This document shows positions 28,343-37,662 of a DNA stretch of 64,000 nucleotides, in pieces. Within the stretch, counting starts at the first letter, position 1. Every line of letters begins with the position of its first letter. Source of the DNA: Grimontia indica (GTDB taxonomy: Bacteria; Pseudomonadota; Gammaproteobacteria; Enterobacterales; Vibrionaceae); contig NZ_ANFM02000031.1 of the NCBI RefSeq assembly GCF_000333895.2, forward strand, positions 26,350 to 90,349. Reading direction: 5' to 3'. Both the position numbers and the translations under genes were made by a program. The notes below the pieces were generated by a model, which searched no databases, was not told the DNA's origin, and saw nothing but the letters and a program-made list of their open reading frames with translations.

Positions 28343-30478
28343 CTAGGCAGTCGCCAGCGGTGGCGGTTTCTTGTATGAGTGCACTACCAGTGCGATAAAC
28401 AGCCCTGCACCCAGTAAGCGAAGCCAAATATCCAAACCTGGCCACATCATCAAAGCTGCCATACCGAATGTTGCTGCGCGGAAAAGCGGATTAATCGGAC
28501 CTTCAAGATAACCCTCTAAGCCAGCTACAAGCGCCCAAGTACCCAAAATGGCAAACAGGGTCACAATAACAACCTGCTGAAAATCTCCCGCTACCAATGG
28601 TGTATACGCCATGAGTAGTGGCACTAAATAAAGTCCTTTCGCGATTTTCCAGGCTTTGAAGCCTGTAGCCATTGGAGGTGTGCGCGCAATGGTAGCGGCA
28701 GCAAAAGCAGTTAAGCACACAGGTGGCGTCACGTTACTGTCTTGCGATAACCAGAAAATGATCAGGTGTGCGGCCAACAGGGCTAATCCAACGGTAACTG
28801 GGCCCAGAGATTGCTCCAGAAGCGTCGCTTTAAAATCATCCGGTACCTTGCCTACTAAATCGACGGCCATTTCAAATGACATGGGTGAGCCTAAAGCGGC
28901 GAGCTGCTCCGGTGCTATCAGCATAAATATGGTCTTGGCTTCTTCTGGCAACTGACCGGTAGTAAGAAGCTCAAGCAATTGCTGCTCGGCAATCAAGCCA
29001 TAAAGGGCAGGCGCAGAAAGGGTGCCAAGCACAATGTAGGACGCGGTGACAGGCAATCCCATTCCCAAAATCAGCGATGCCAGCGCGACCAATACAATCA
29101 TGATGAACAGGCTGCCACCTGCCCAGTCATTGATCATCAGGGAGAAGGTATTGCCAATCCCTGTGGTGCTGATGACGTTGACCACTAAGCCAATACCAGT
29201 AAGCAATACCGCTGTGGTCGCCATGTTACGGGCGCCTTGGGCGAGCGCATCAAAGATATCCGCGATGCCCATCCTGTTTGGTGATAACCAAGACGACACA
29301 ACCACTGAAATGATCGAGATACCCGCCGCATAGGTTGGTGTGAAGTCCATGACCAACAAAGCGACAAGCACAGCGAGTGGAATGAGGTAGTGCCAACCCG
29401 ACGCCAATACTTTCAGCATGGATGGCGTTTCGGTTTCTAGCTGATGCACACCGGAGCGTTTGGCTTCTATGCGCACGAAGAAGGCCACAGACAGAAAATA
29501 AATCAGAGCAGGTGCAAACGATACTGCGATGATTTCGACATAGGGAATTTGGGTGTATGACGCCATGATAAACGCGCCTGCGCCCATTACAGGAGGCATG
29601 AGCTGCCCGCCTGTCGATGCTGCTGCTTCCACCCCTGCAGCAAACTTGGGAGGAAACCCGGCTTTCTTCATTAAGGGAATGGTGATCACCCCAGTAGATA
29701 CGGTGTTTGCCACGCTGGAACCGGATACTGAGCCCATCAACCCTGAACCCAATACGGCGACAAAACCGGGGCCGCCAATGATCTTACCCGCGGCAGCACG
29801 GGAGACATTGATGATGTAATCACCCGCGCCGGATTTCACCAAAAATGCCCCAAACAAGATGAACATGAAGACATAGCTCCATGAAATTCTTGAGATAGGG
29901 CCAAACATGCCTTCTGAGCTGTAGAAAGCACGATAGAGCATGGTTTCTGCGGAAAGTCCCGGGAAAGCGAATATGCCATCGAGCCAACTTCCCCACCAAA
30001 CCACATAAGTGAGCGCCACGACAATCAGGCATGGAATAAACCAGCCCATGGTTCGGCGAATCAATTCAAGAGCGATCAAAATGGCGATGACAGAAAACAC
30101 CCAGTCGGTGGTGACGAAAGTTACGCCACGATCATACAGCGCATCTTCAGCGAAAATGATGTAAACAAGACAGGCGATAGCGGCGACGGCGATACCAATG
30201 TCGATGGCCAATGCAAAACGGCTATTTCGCCATTTGGCTGCAGCAGGGTAGGTCAATGCACACATTACTGAAAAGCCAGCGAAATGTGCAGCAGACACCC
30301 ATAGCTCTGGCAGTGTAGCGAACGTATTAAACCAAATGTGAACAAGTGAAAGCGCGATACCGAAAATGGTGACAATACGAGTGATTAACGGGAAATCTGT
30401 TCGCTGCGTCAGTTCAAATTGGGAGAGTTCGGTTTCGATTTCCTGAGACGAATCAGCACTGGAAGATTTATCGGTCAT
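28343..30478 (-). CDS. TRAP transporter fused permease (DctQM type)
   Basis: A 711-residue inner membrane protein in which the small (4-helix) and large (12-helix) TRAP subunits are fused. About 16 hydrophobic segments are visible, with motifs such as GSVSGSSVANTVSTGVITIP and GMGLPVTASYI in the large part that are typical of the fused TAXI-associated permease. It uses a sodium gradient to import an organic acid delivered by the periplasmic TAXI protein encoded just upstream. The start at 30478 has GAGGG four bases upstream; the longer frame from 30496 is unlikely. The substrate is unknown; fused TAXI permeases often carry dicarboxylates or amino acids. Confidence 0.93.
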   Translation of the reverse strand: MTDKSSSADSSQEIETELSQFELTQRTDFPLITRIVTIFGIALSLVHIWFNTFATLPELWVSAAHFAGFSVMCALTYPAAAKWRNSRFALAIDIGIAVAAIACLVYIIFAEDALYDRGVTFVTTDWVFSVIAILIALELIRRTMGWFIPCLIVVALTYVVWWGSWLDGIFAFPGLSAETMLYRAFYSSEGMFGPISRISWSYVFMFILFGAFLVKSGAGDYIINVSRAAAGKIIGGPGFVAVLGSGLMGSVSGSSVANTVSTGVITIPLMKKAGFPPKFAAGVEAAASTGGQLMPPVMGAGAFIMASYTQIPYVEIIAVSFAPALIYFLSVAFFVRIEAKRSGVHQLETETPSMLKVLASGWHYLIPLAVLVALLVMDFTPTYAAGISIISVVVSSWLSPNRMGIADIFDALAQGARNMATTAVLLTGIGLVVNVISTTGIGNTFSLMINDWAGGSLFIMIVLVALASLILGMGLPVTASYIVLGTLSAPALYGLIAEQQLLELLTTGQLPEEAKTIFMLIAPEQLAALGSPMSFEMAVDLVGKVPDDFKATLLEQSLGPVTVGLALLAAHLIIFWLSQDSNVTPPVCLTAFAAATIARTPPMATGFKAWKIAKGLYLVPLLMAYTPLVAGDFQQVVIVTLFAILGTWALVAGLEGYLEGPINPLFRAATFGMAALMMWPGLDIWLRLLGAGLFIALVVHSYKKPPPLATA

Positions 30479-30536
30479 ATTCCCTCTAGCGTGCAAAAGA
30501 AGACACGACGTCCTGTTGGGCTGGAAATGAAGAAGC

Positions 30537-30557
30537 GGCGCTGACGGGGTCAGCGCC
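30537..30557 (-). terminator. Intercistronic hairpin between TAXI and permease genes
   Basis: GGCGCTGAC-GGG-GTCAGCGCC is a perfect nine-base stem just after the TAXI stop. It has no T run, so it probably protects the upstream message from 3' decay or partly attenuates, raising binding-protein levels over permease. Confidence 0.6.
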
Positions 30558-30570
30558 TTGGGTTTAGCCG

Positions 30571-31584
30571 TTAGTTGCTAACAAGGTGATCAGGAATCGT
30601 CAAACCTTGTTCTTTGTAGTAGCGAGCCGCACCTGGGTGTAGTGGCACAGGTAGGCCATCAATGGCTTTTTGTAGCGACATCGCTTTAGTGGCTTTGTGA
30701 ATACCATTCAGGAAAGCCAGGTTTTCGTAGATGGTTTTTGTCAGCAGGTATACGTCTTCGTCACTGATGTCACTGCGTACTGCCAGGAAGTTAGGCTGAG
30801 CGATGGTTTCAACCGCTTCGGTTTGACCTGGGTAAGTATTGGCTTCAATCACGTAACGGGTCCATAGGTTATAGCTGCCATTGGCTTCTTTAACCTGCTC
30901 GTCGGTGAAGTTGAGGATTTTGATTTTATCGCCCATTGCCGCATAAGCACGGGTCACAGCGCTGACTGGGACACCTGCAGGCGTGTTCATGCCATCAATG
31001 TTGCCGTTTTGCAGGGCATCAGCACTGGCGCCGTAGCCGAGGTACGCCATATTGAATTTGTTAGTGTTGATATCCAAACCATTCAGAATTTGCAGGCCAG
31101 AGCCTTCTGTTCCTGAGTTTTTCTTACCGATAGAGAACTTCTTACCGTCCATAGCCTTCATGTCTGCCATGGTGCCAGTTTTGGCCAAATCGCTTAGCAT
31201 GATGAAGTGCTCAACGTTTTGCCAAAGCATGGAAACAGAACGCAGTTCTTTCTGTGGGCCTGCCTGCTCAACTTTGCCTTCACCATTCCACGCCCATGCA
31301 CCATAGAGACCCTGTAGGATTGCAAACTGTGCTTCATTCTCGCGGAGCAGCTTAACGTTTTCGCCAGAACCTGCAGAGCTGATAGCAGACAGTGAAAACT
31401 TGTACTGAGGCTCCAGCTTCACTTTACTCAGAGTCGCCAGTGCCACACCGACGGGGTAGTATGTGCCACCCGTAGATGCTGTAGCGAGGATGTAGTCTCT
31501 TTCTTCCGCAGCGGCACTGCCCATGCCTGCTGTCACGATGGCAGTTGCCAATGAAAGGGTTTTCACCAAGGATTTGATTTTCAT
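30571..31584 (-). CDS. TAXI-family TRAP solute-binding protein
   Basis: A 337-residue periplasmic receptor. Signal peptide MKIKSLVKTLSLATAIVTAG, then ILATASTGGTYYPVGVALA, which is the family signature of TAXI (TRAP-associated extracytoplasmic immunogenic) proteins, and SSAGSGENVKLLRENEAQFAILQ. It binds the substrate and hands it to the fused permease encoded next. The start at 31584 has GGAG seven bases before it; the longer frame (to 31680) would bury the signal. The substrate cannot be read from the sequence. Confidence 0.93.
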   Translation of the reverse strand: MKIKSLVKTLSLATAIVTAGMGSAAAEERDYILATASTGGTYYPVGVALATLSKVKLEPQYKFSLSAISSAGSGENVKLLRENEAQFAILQGLYGAWAWNGEGKVEQAGPQKELRSVSMLWQNVEHFIMLSDLAKTGTMADMKAMDGKKFSIGKKNSGTEGSGLQILNGLDINTNKFNMAYLGYGASADALQNGNIDGMNTPAGVPVSAVTRAYAAMGDKIKILNFTDEQVKEANGSYNLWTRYVIEANTYPGQTEAVETIAQPNFLAVRSDISDEDVYLLTKTIYENLAFLNGIHKATKAMSLQKAIDGLPVPLHPGAARYYKEQGLTIPDHLVSN

Positions 31585-31803
31585 ACAACACTCCAATGTT
31601 ATAGGTATCCGTTGCCGTGGAATAAGATGCAAAGCGTGAGATAGACGCATCGCAGATAACCAGCAAAGAATAGCCGACATTGTAAACGGTATGTTAACCA
31701 GTCCTGATAAACATAAGCTTTCTCTCAGTTTTTCTCCCGCCCTAAGACTTTGGTCTAACGCATTCTTTGAGATAAGATCGAGGAAGTCATCATCGGAGGT
31801 AAC

Positions 31804-32055
31804 GTGGCGAAACCCAACAAGAAATTGCCGGAACGATCAGTCGATATCATCTGCGCGAAATGCAAGGCGATGTTGTTTAAATACAAGAAAGGTGGGAAAG
31901 GGTCTTTGGTGAAGTGTTTCAAAGAACGCATTGTGACTGACTACACTGAAACGCCTTGCGAATGTCCTTCTTGTGGCAATGTGTTTGCGAGGGAGACGTT
32001 GGTCAGGGGAACACCTGCTTATAAGATCATTGGCGGTAAGGCTGCCATGAAATAG
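31804..32055 (+). CDS. Zinc-ribbon protein
   Basis: An 83-residue basic cytoplasmic protein with a four-cysteine zinc ribbon: CAKC at residues 17-20 and CPSC at 54-57, preceded by CEC. The start is GTG at 31804, with GGAGG at 31796-31800 just before; no ATG lies nearby in frame. Many lysines suggest nucleic acid or ribosome contact, but that is a guess. A terminator follows immediately at 32058-32077. Function unknown. Confidence 0.75.
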   Translation: MAKPNKKLPERSVDIICAKCKAMLFKYKKGGKGSLVKCFKERIVTDYTETPCECPSCGNVFARETLVRGTPAYKIIGGKAAMK

Positions 32056-32057
32056 AA

Positions 32058-32077
32058 AAGGCACCCTAAGGTGCCTT
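32058..32077. terminator. Short hairpin between convergent genes
   Basis: AAGGCACC-CTA-AGGTGCCTT lies between the zinc-ribbon gene stop and the minus-strand gene ending at 32099. On the minus strand it is followed by a short T-rich stretch. Confidence 0.65.
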
Positions 32078-32098
32078 GAGTTCTTCTTTGCTAAGGCT

Positions 32099-32587
32099 TT
32101 AGATGCCTGCGCGTTTAAACAGACCTGCCATCAGCTTAGAGCTGGATTTCACGCCTGAAGATTTACCTTTAAACTCACCAGCAAGACGAGTATTGCCAAC
32201 TTCGCGAGCGATGTGCTGCATGGTTAGGTACATATCTCTTGCCGACTTCATGCGGTTCTGGTCATTGAGTGGTGCCAGAAGTTTGATCATGTCAGCGCCA
32301 GACATCTTGTTGGTGACTGCATGTTCTTCGATTGCAGTCAGCAGTCTATCCAAATCGTTGGTTGCTTCTGAGCTTTCAATCCCTTCTTTCTTCATTGCTT
32401 TCAGATTACGGCGGCGGATCTGCTTAATGATGAAAGTAGGACGGCTTACTAGCTTGTAACCCCAAAATCCCGCTGCGACGACAAGAGCGATACCGCCAAC
32501 CACGTATGGCCATACGGAACCGGAAGATTCAGCAACGGTTTGTGCATTAGCTGCGACTTCTACAACAGCTGAAGGTACGTCAGACAT
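32099..32587 (-). CDS. Single-pass membrane protein of unknown function
   Basis: A 162-residue protein with a short N-terminal stretch (MSDVPSAVVEVAANAQTVAES), one hydrophobic segment around residues 25-45 (WPYVVGGIALVVAAGFWGYKL) and a basic helical cytoplasmic part rich in K and R. The polar N-terminus suggests an Nout/Cin topology. The start at 32587 has AAAGG about eight bases before it; a longer frame from 32647 adds 20 residues without a membrane function. Unknown family; no operon partner. Confidence 0.7.
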   Translation of the reverse strand: MSDVPSAVVEVAANAQTVAESSGSVWPYVVGGIALVVAAGFWGYKLVSRPTFIIKQIRRRNLKAMKKEGIESSEATNDLDRLLTAIEEHAVTNKMSGADMIKLLAPLNDQNRMKSARDMYLTMQHIAREVGNTRLAGEFKGKSSGVKSSSKLMAGLFKRAGI

Positions 32588-32889
32588 CTTTTTACCTTTG
32601 TTCTTTTTGAATTGAGCGTAGTTTCGCACTGTGGCACGAAAAAACACTGTTGCGCTTCACATTAAAGGAAAAGACCCGTCTTTGTGAAGTTTGATTGCAG
32701 AATTTTTATGCAGATTTCCAACAGTCACTTACGTATGTAGAGGAATTTCGTTAAAGATTAGTGAATGTTATGAGCGTAAAAGTGAATGAAAGGGATTTCT
32801 TGGTGTTAAGTGGGTTTGGTATGTGTTTTTAGCCATTTAAGCAAAAAAAGCAGGAATTTTGTCCCTGCTTTTTGATTCACCGAAAGTGA
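32588..32889. other. Intergenic region, AT-rich
   Basis: This 302-base gap holds the promoter of the minus-strand gene at 32099 and, at its right end, the terminator of the dehydrogenase gene (32844-32873). I see no further gene or repeat. Confidence 0.6.
32844..32873 (-). terminator. Terminator of the aldehyde dehydrogenase gene
   Basis: The stem AAAAAGCAGG/CCTGCTTTTT with an eight-base loop, read on the minus strand, ends in a long T run 17 bases after the stop. Confidence 0.85.
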
Positions 32890-34317
32890 TTACAAACCAC
32901 CGAGGCAGATATATTTGGTATTCAGGTATTCATCGATACCCTGTTTGGCACCTTCGCGGCCAATGCCAGATTGCTTCACACCACCAAACGGTGCAACTTC
33001 GGTAGAGATAACCCCTTCATTGACGCCCACCATGCCGTAATCCAGCGCTTCCGCAATGGCGAAAATACGATTGATATCTTTGCTGTAGAAATAACTGGCA
33101 AGGCCGTAAATGGTGTCGTTCGCCATCTGCACCAGAGAGTTATCGTCGCTAAATCGAATGACAGGGGCGATAGGACCAAATATTTCTTCCTGAACAATCG
33201 CCATGTCGTGGGTGACATCAGTGAGGATCGTTGGCTCAAAGAATCGACCACCTTGATCTTTTCCTCCAACGGCTACTTTCGCCCCCTGTTCTGTCGCGCC
33301 AGTAATCAGGCGTTGGACCTTGGATTTGGCGTTATCGTCAATCAAAGGCCCAATGGTTACGCCATCCTCGAGACCATTTCCGATATTCAGTGCTTTCACG
33401 GCTTCTGAGAACTTCTCGACGAATTCGTCGTACACCGCATCCTGAACGTAAAAGCGGTTGGCACAAACACACGTTTGACCTGCGTTGCGGAATTTGGAGG
33501 CAACGGCACCTTTCACAGCGGCATCGATATCTGCGTCATCGAACACGATAAAAGGGGCATTGCCGCCAAGCTCCATCGACACACGTTTAACGCTCTCGGC
33601 ACTTTGTTTCATGAGAATACGGCCGACATTAGTGGAGCCAGTAAAGGAGATTTTTTGTATTTGATCACTGCTACAGAAGAGTTCACCAGCCATCACTGCA
33701 TCAGTTGTTGTCACTATCGCCAGTAAATCACGGGGTATACCAGCCTGATACGCAAGTTCTGCAACAGCGTAAGCACTTAAGGGCGTCTGAGCAGCAGGCT
33801 TGGCAATAAAGCTGCAACCTGCTGCCAGTGCTGGCGCGGCTTTACGGGTGATCATCGCGATAGGGAAATTCCATGGCGTGATGGCCGCTGCAACGCCGAC
33901 AGGTTGGCGAATGGTCATGATTCTGCGGTCAGCCATTGGCGTTGGAATGGTCTCGCCATAAGTGCGCTTACCTTCTTCAGCAAACCATTGGATAAATGAC
34001 GCGCCATAAACGACTTCACCACGGGACTCGGCAAGCGGTTTGCCTTGCTCTAATGTCATGATGCGCGCTAAATCTTCCTGATTTTCCATCAGTAGGTTAA
34101 ACCATCGGATCAAAACCTCACTACGCTGTTTCGCTGTTTGTTTGGCCCAGGCTTTTTGTGCCTCTGAGGCTTTGCTGACGGCATTTTCTATCTCTTGCTG
34201 ACTGTGATTAGGCACATAACCCAGAACGTCTCCGGTAGCAGGGTTATCAACAGCGATGGCAGTGTTCGTGTTTTCGCACATTGCCGAGAGTAGCGAGCGG
34301 TTAGTTATCTGTTCCAT
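32890..34317 (-). CDS. gabD: NAD(P)-dependent succinate-semialdehyde dehydrogenase (GabD-like)
   Basis: A 475-residue aldehyde dehydrogenase. The cofactor-binding stretch ITPWNFPIAMITRKAAPALAAGC and FTGSTNVG are visible, the general base Glu in MELGGNAP, and the nucleophile Cys in GQTCVCANRF. The doublet CxC is typical of succinate-semialdehyde dehydrogenases and can form a redox switch. It would oxidise succinate semialdehyde to succinate, the last step of GABA breakdown. The usual partner GabT is not adjacent. The start at 34317 has GGAAG five bases before it and gives the E. coli GabD length (482). Other semialdehydes are possible substrates. Confidence 0.87.
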   Translation of the reverse strand: MEQITNRSLLSAMCENTNTAIAVDNPATGDVLGYVPNHSQQEIENAVSKASEAQKAWAKQTAKQRSEVLIRWFNLLMENQEDLARIMTLEQGKPLAESRGEVVYGASFIQWFAEEGKRTYGETIPTPMADRRIMTIRQPVGVAAAITPWNFPIAMITRKAAPALAAGCSFIAKPAAQTPLSAYAVAELAYQAGIPRDLLAIVTTTDAVMAGELFCSSDQIQKISFTGSTNVGRILMKQSAESVKRVSMELGGNAPFIVFDDADIDAAVKGAVASKFRNAGQTCVCANRFYVQDAVYDEFVEKFSEAVKALNIGNGLEDGVTIGPLIDDNAKSKVQRLITGATEQGAKVAVGGKDQGGRFFEPTILTDVTHDMAIVQEEIFGPIAPVIRFSDDNSLVQMANDTIYGLASYFYSKDINRIFAIAEALDYGMVGVNEGVISTEVAPFGGVKQSGIGREGAKQGIDEYLNTKYICLGGL

Positions 34318-34481
34318 AGCGGCTTCCATTCGATGAACCAGTAGAGTTGAGATTAGCCTAACTGCCGGATTATTTGGTTGCAAGGAAAGGAGAGAAAGCA
34401 GGCAGAAACCTGAAAGAAAAGATGTTGAGATTGTGATGTGTGCAATATATTGAACGGATGAGCCTTTGAACGCTTGGAAAC

Positions 34482-34507
34482 AAAAAGCCAGCGTCGTCGC
34501 TGGCTTT
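34482..34507 (-). terminator. Terminator of the tcyP-flavoprotein operon
   Basis: AAAAAGCCAGC-GTCGTC-GCTGGCTTT lies 25 bases beyond the flavoprotein stop, minus strand, ending in T5. Confidence 0.85.
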
Positions 34508-34531
34508 CAGAGTCTTCACATCAGGTTGATG

Positions 34532-35869
34532 TTATTTCGCAACGTTACCTGCCACGTTCATAATATCCCACGTGCGCGCAAACGGTGGCGCGTAGGCAAA
34601 GTCCATCATACCAAGTTGCTTGGTGGTCAACCCTGTACTTACGGCGACAGCCATTGCATCAATGCGGTGTACCGCGCCTTTGTAACCAATGATCTGCGCG
34701 CCAAGAATACGCTTTGAACCTTCCTCATACACCAACTTCATGTGCATGTCAGATTGGCCTTCGCAGTAATTGGTGTGGCATTTGTCTTTGATGGTGACGG
34801 TTTTCACCGCAAAGCCAGCGCGAATAGCTTCTTGCTCAGAAAGACCAGTGCGGCCGGCTTCCAATCCCAGAACGCGAACACAGCTTGTGCCCAAAGAACC
34901 CGGAAACTCCAGTGGTTCACCTTCGGTTTGCGCGATGTTGTCACCAATCATCCGGCCAAGCTTATTCGCACCGGTTGCCAGTGGGATATACACATTCTCA
35001 CCGGATACTGAATGCCAGATTGTTGCGCAGTCGCCCGCAGCCCAAACATCGCTCAGTGATGTTTTACCTTGGCGATCCACGACAATGGCACCGTTATCTA
35101 AGGTTTTGATACCAGTCTCTTTCAGAAATTCGGTGTTTGGTTTAACGCCAGTACACACGATGACCAAATCTGTTACGTACTGGCCTTTGTCTGTTTCAAT
35201 ACCAGAAACATGACCTTCACCCAAAATGTTTTTCAGGGATTCGCCGGTGTGAATCTCAACGCCCGCTTTTTCCAGTTCAGACGAAAAATGAACGCTGATT
35301 TCGGCATCAAATGCATCAGGGATCAGGCGCTCAGCACGTTCAATCAGTCGAACCTTCTTACCTTGGTGAATCATGGCTTCGGCGACTTCAAGGCCAATAA
35401 AGCCAGAACCAATCACAGTGACATGCTGACATGATTCATCCTGAATCGCTTCTTTTAGCGAAAGACCGTCTTGCATGACACGAAGCGTATGAACGCCTTG
35501 CTTGTCGAGGCCAGAAACCGGTGGCAACAGTTCTCTCGCGCCGGTGGCAATCATCAGGCGGTCATACTCTGCGATGAACGTTTTGCCCTGATGGACGACT
35601 TCCAGCTTCTTTTGTTCAGCATCCAACTTGGTGACGCGATGGCCAGTTTTTACGGTAATGCCACGTTCAGCAAACTGTGCGGGCGTGAACTCTGACATAT
35701 AGCCAGCATCTTGAAACTCATCAGCGACATAGTAGGGAAGACCGCATGCACCGAAGGAGATGACTTCTGAGGCTTCATAGACTGTGATGGTAGCGTTTGG
35801 GTTAACGCGACGAGCTTTAGCCGCAGCGCTCATGCCTGCTGCTTCACCGCCGATAATAACGATGTTCAT
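34532..35869 (-). CDS. CoA-disulfide reductase-like flavoprotein
   Basis: A 445-residue pyridine nucleotide-disulfide oxidoreductase. MNIVIIGGEAAGMSAAAKARR is the FAD-binding Rossmann motif; FGACGLPYYV holds the single redox cysteine (Cys42-43 region) of the CoA-disulfide reductase/NADH oxidase/persulfide reductase group; VIGSGFIGLEVAEA is the NAD(P)H site; VWAAGDCATI and the C-terminal dimerisation domain follow. It reduces CoA disulfide or another low-molecular disulfide or persulfide. It lies 66 bases after the cystine importer gene, in the same direction, so the pair probably imports cystine and manages thiol disulfides. The start at 35869 has AAAGG upstream. Confidence 0.85.
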   Translation of the reverse strand: MNIVIIGGEAAGMSAAAKARRVNPNATITVYEASEVISFGACGLPYYVADEFQDAGYMSEFTPAQFAERGITVKTGHRVTKLDAEQKKLEVVHQGKTFIAEYDRLMIATGARELLPPVSGLDKQGVHTLRVMQDGLSLKEAIQDESCQHVTVIGSGFIGLEVAEAMIHQGKKVRLIERAERLIPDAFDAEISVHFSSELEKAGVEIHTGESLKNILGEGHVSGIETDKGQYVTDLVIVCTGVKPNTEFLKETGIKTLDNGAIVVDRQGKTSLSDVWAAGDCATIWHSVSGENVYIPLATGANKLGRMIGDNIAQTEGEPLEFPGSLGTSCVRVLGLEAGRTGLSEQEAIRAGFAVKTVTIKDKCHTNYCEGQSDMHMKLVYEEGSKRILGAQIIGYKGAVHRIDAMAVAVSTGLTTKQLGMMDFAYAPPFARTWDIMNVAGNVAK

Positions 35870-35935
35870 GGTTTGAACCTTTAAATAGAACAGGAAAAGG
35901 GGACGTGATGCCCCCGATTGCAATTAGATGAGTGT

Positions 35936-37336
35936 TTATGCGGTGGCGTCTTCGCCATCCAAATTCAGCGGCTTGTCCTCGTTGAAAACGGTCATGTCAG
36001 TTTCGCCCATCAGCTTACTGGTCACAGAACCTGCTGTGATAGAACCTGAAACGTTCAACGCGGTGCGGCCCATGTCGATCAGAGGTTCAATCGAAATCAG
36101 AAGGCCTGCTAATGCCACTGGGAAGTCCATTGCTGAAAGCACAATCAACGCAGCAAATGTCGCGCCACCGCCGATACCGGCAACACCAAATGAGCTGACA
36201 GTAATTATGGCGATTAGAGGAACGAGGAATCCGATATCCAACGGGTTAATCCCCATTGTTGGTGCAATCATCACCGCAAGCATGGCCGGGTAGATGCCTG
36301 CACAACCATTTTGGCCGATGGTCGCACCAAATGAAGCTGCAAAGTTGGCAATGCCACTTGGTACGCCAAGCGCTTGCTCCTGTGTACGTACATTCAAAGG
36401 AATGGTTGCAGCACTGGATCGTGAAGTGAACGCGAAGGTCAGTACCGGGATAATTTTCTTCAGGTGGCGAATCGGGTTCAGGCCAACCAGTGAAATGATC
36501 AACAAGTGAATGACGAACATGGTGATCAGCGCGCCATAAGAAGCAAACACGAAGTTAGCCAAATTCACGATATCAGCGTAGTTAGACCCTGAAATCACTT
36601 TGGTCATTAGCGCCAATACACCGTAAGGCGTCAAACGCAGCACCATAGTCACTATGCGCATCACAATGGCTTGTGCGACTTTGATGAAGTGTTCGAATGA
36701 GGCGTAAATTTCGGGTTTCTTGGTGGAAATACCTGTCGCAGCCAAACCGATGAAGATGGAGAAGATCACCACGGCGATTGTCGATGTTTTACGCGAGCCA
36801 GTCATATCCAGGAATGGATTTGCAGGAATGAACTCTAGAATCATGTTAGCGAAAGACAAGCTTTCTACACGCCCCAGGTTTGCTTCCAAGGATTGGCCTC
36901 GGGCAACTTCCGCTGCCCCTGCTGTCAGGCCATCTGCACTCAGACCGAATAGCAGCGACCATGCAATGCCAACCAATGCTGCAATCATGGTGGTAATCAC
37001 TAATACGCCAATGCTCATCGCGCTGATTTTACCCACCGATGTGCCGCCATTCAGTTTGAGAATGGCCGAAATGATCGAGACCATGACCAATGGGATGATG
37101 ATCATTTGCAGTAGCTTAACGTAGCCTTTACCGACGATATCGAAGTAGTCAATGCTGCTGGCAATGATGTCTGAACCTGCACCGTAAAACAGTTGCAGTA
37201 ATCCACCAAAAACAACACCTAAACCCAAGCCAGCAAAAACGCGTTTAGTAAAAGGAACATATTTGGCTTGGAGTTTATAAAGGAAATAGATAAGCGCGAT
37301 GAATATCGCGAGGTTAAATATAACGCTCATTGTCAT
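35936..37336 (-). CDS. tcyP: L-cystine symporter TcyP
   Basis: A 466-residue dicarboxylate/amino acid:cation symporter (DAACS) with about eight to ten membrane helices. FTSRSSAATIPLNV (serine-rich hairpin 1), ASFGATIGQNGCAGIYPAML and SSFGVAGIGGGATFAALIVLS (hairpin 2) are the substrate and sodium-binding parts; the sequence is closest in my reading to TcyP/YdjN, the cystine transporter. The start at 37336 has AAGGA ten bases upstream; the frame is open to 37405 but without a better site. The mobile element at 37397 lies just before its promoter. The CoA-disulfide reductase-like gene follows. Confidence 0.9.
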   Translation of the reverse strand: MTMSVIFNLAIFIALIYFLYKLQAKYVPFTKRVFAGLGLGVVFGGLLQLFYGAGSDIIASSIDYFDIVGKGYVKLLQMIIIPLVMVSIISAILKLNGGTSVGKISAMSIGVLVITTMIAALVGIAWSLLFGLSADGLTAGAAEVARGQSLEANLGRVESLSFANMILEFIPANPFLDMTGSRKTSTIAVVIFSIFIGLAATGISTKKPEIYASFEHFIKVAQAIVMRIVTMVLRLTPYGVLALMTKVISGSNYADIVNLANFVFASYGALITMFVIHLLIISLVGLNPIRHLKKIIPVLTFAFTSRSSAATIPLNVRTQEQALGVPSGIANFAASFGATIGQNGCAGIYPAMLAVMIAPTMGINPLDIGFLVPLIAIITVSSFGVAGIGGGATFAALIVLSAMDFPVALAGLLISIEPLIDMGRTALNVSGSITAGSVTSKLMGETDMTVFNEDKPLNLDGEDATA

Positions 37337-37396
37337 TCTATAATAATCCTTAAAAAAGTAGCGGGCTAAAATGAAACAAATAACAAAATAAAAACA

Positions 37397-37662
37397 TATA
37401 CCCAAACAACCTGAAGATGCTTGTATTCATAGGTCATCAATGCGTTCAATTCGAGGCAAATTTCACGAGGAATAGTCGTTCTATTTCCGTGGGATTTAAC
37501 GAAGAAGTGGGCGCATTGAGGGCCTCCCTTCGGGCGAGTTGACTGATGCCGTGCTCTTTGTTGTTCCTTTTTGATGGAGATGACTACACCTGCAAAGAAA
37601 CGCCGCGATCACGACACCAGTCAATCTCGCTGAATCCTGCATCTTCAGGTTGTTTGGGTATA
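37397..37662. mobile_element. 266-bp non-autonomous repeat element, copy 1
   Basis: The element begins TATACCCAAACAACCT and its first 24 bases are the exact reverse complement of the last 24, so the terminal inverted repeats are perfect. A second copy of the same length lies at 49307-49572, and a 47-base form at 7459-7505. There is no transposase; the minus-strand frame at 37496-37720 runs out of the element and is not a gene. Ends TA...TA suggest insertion at TA by a Tc1/mariner- or IS630-type transposase supplied elsewhere, but this is inference. Confidence 0.85.
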
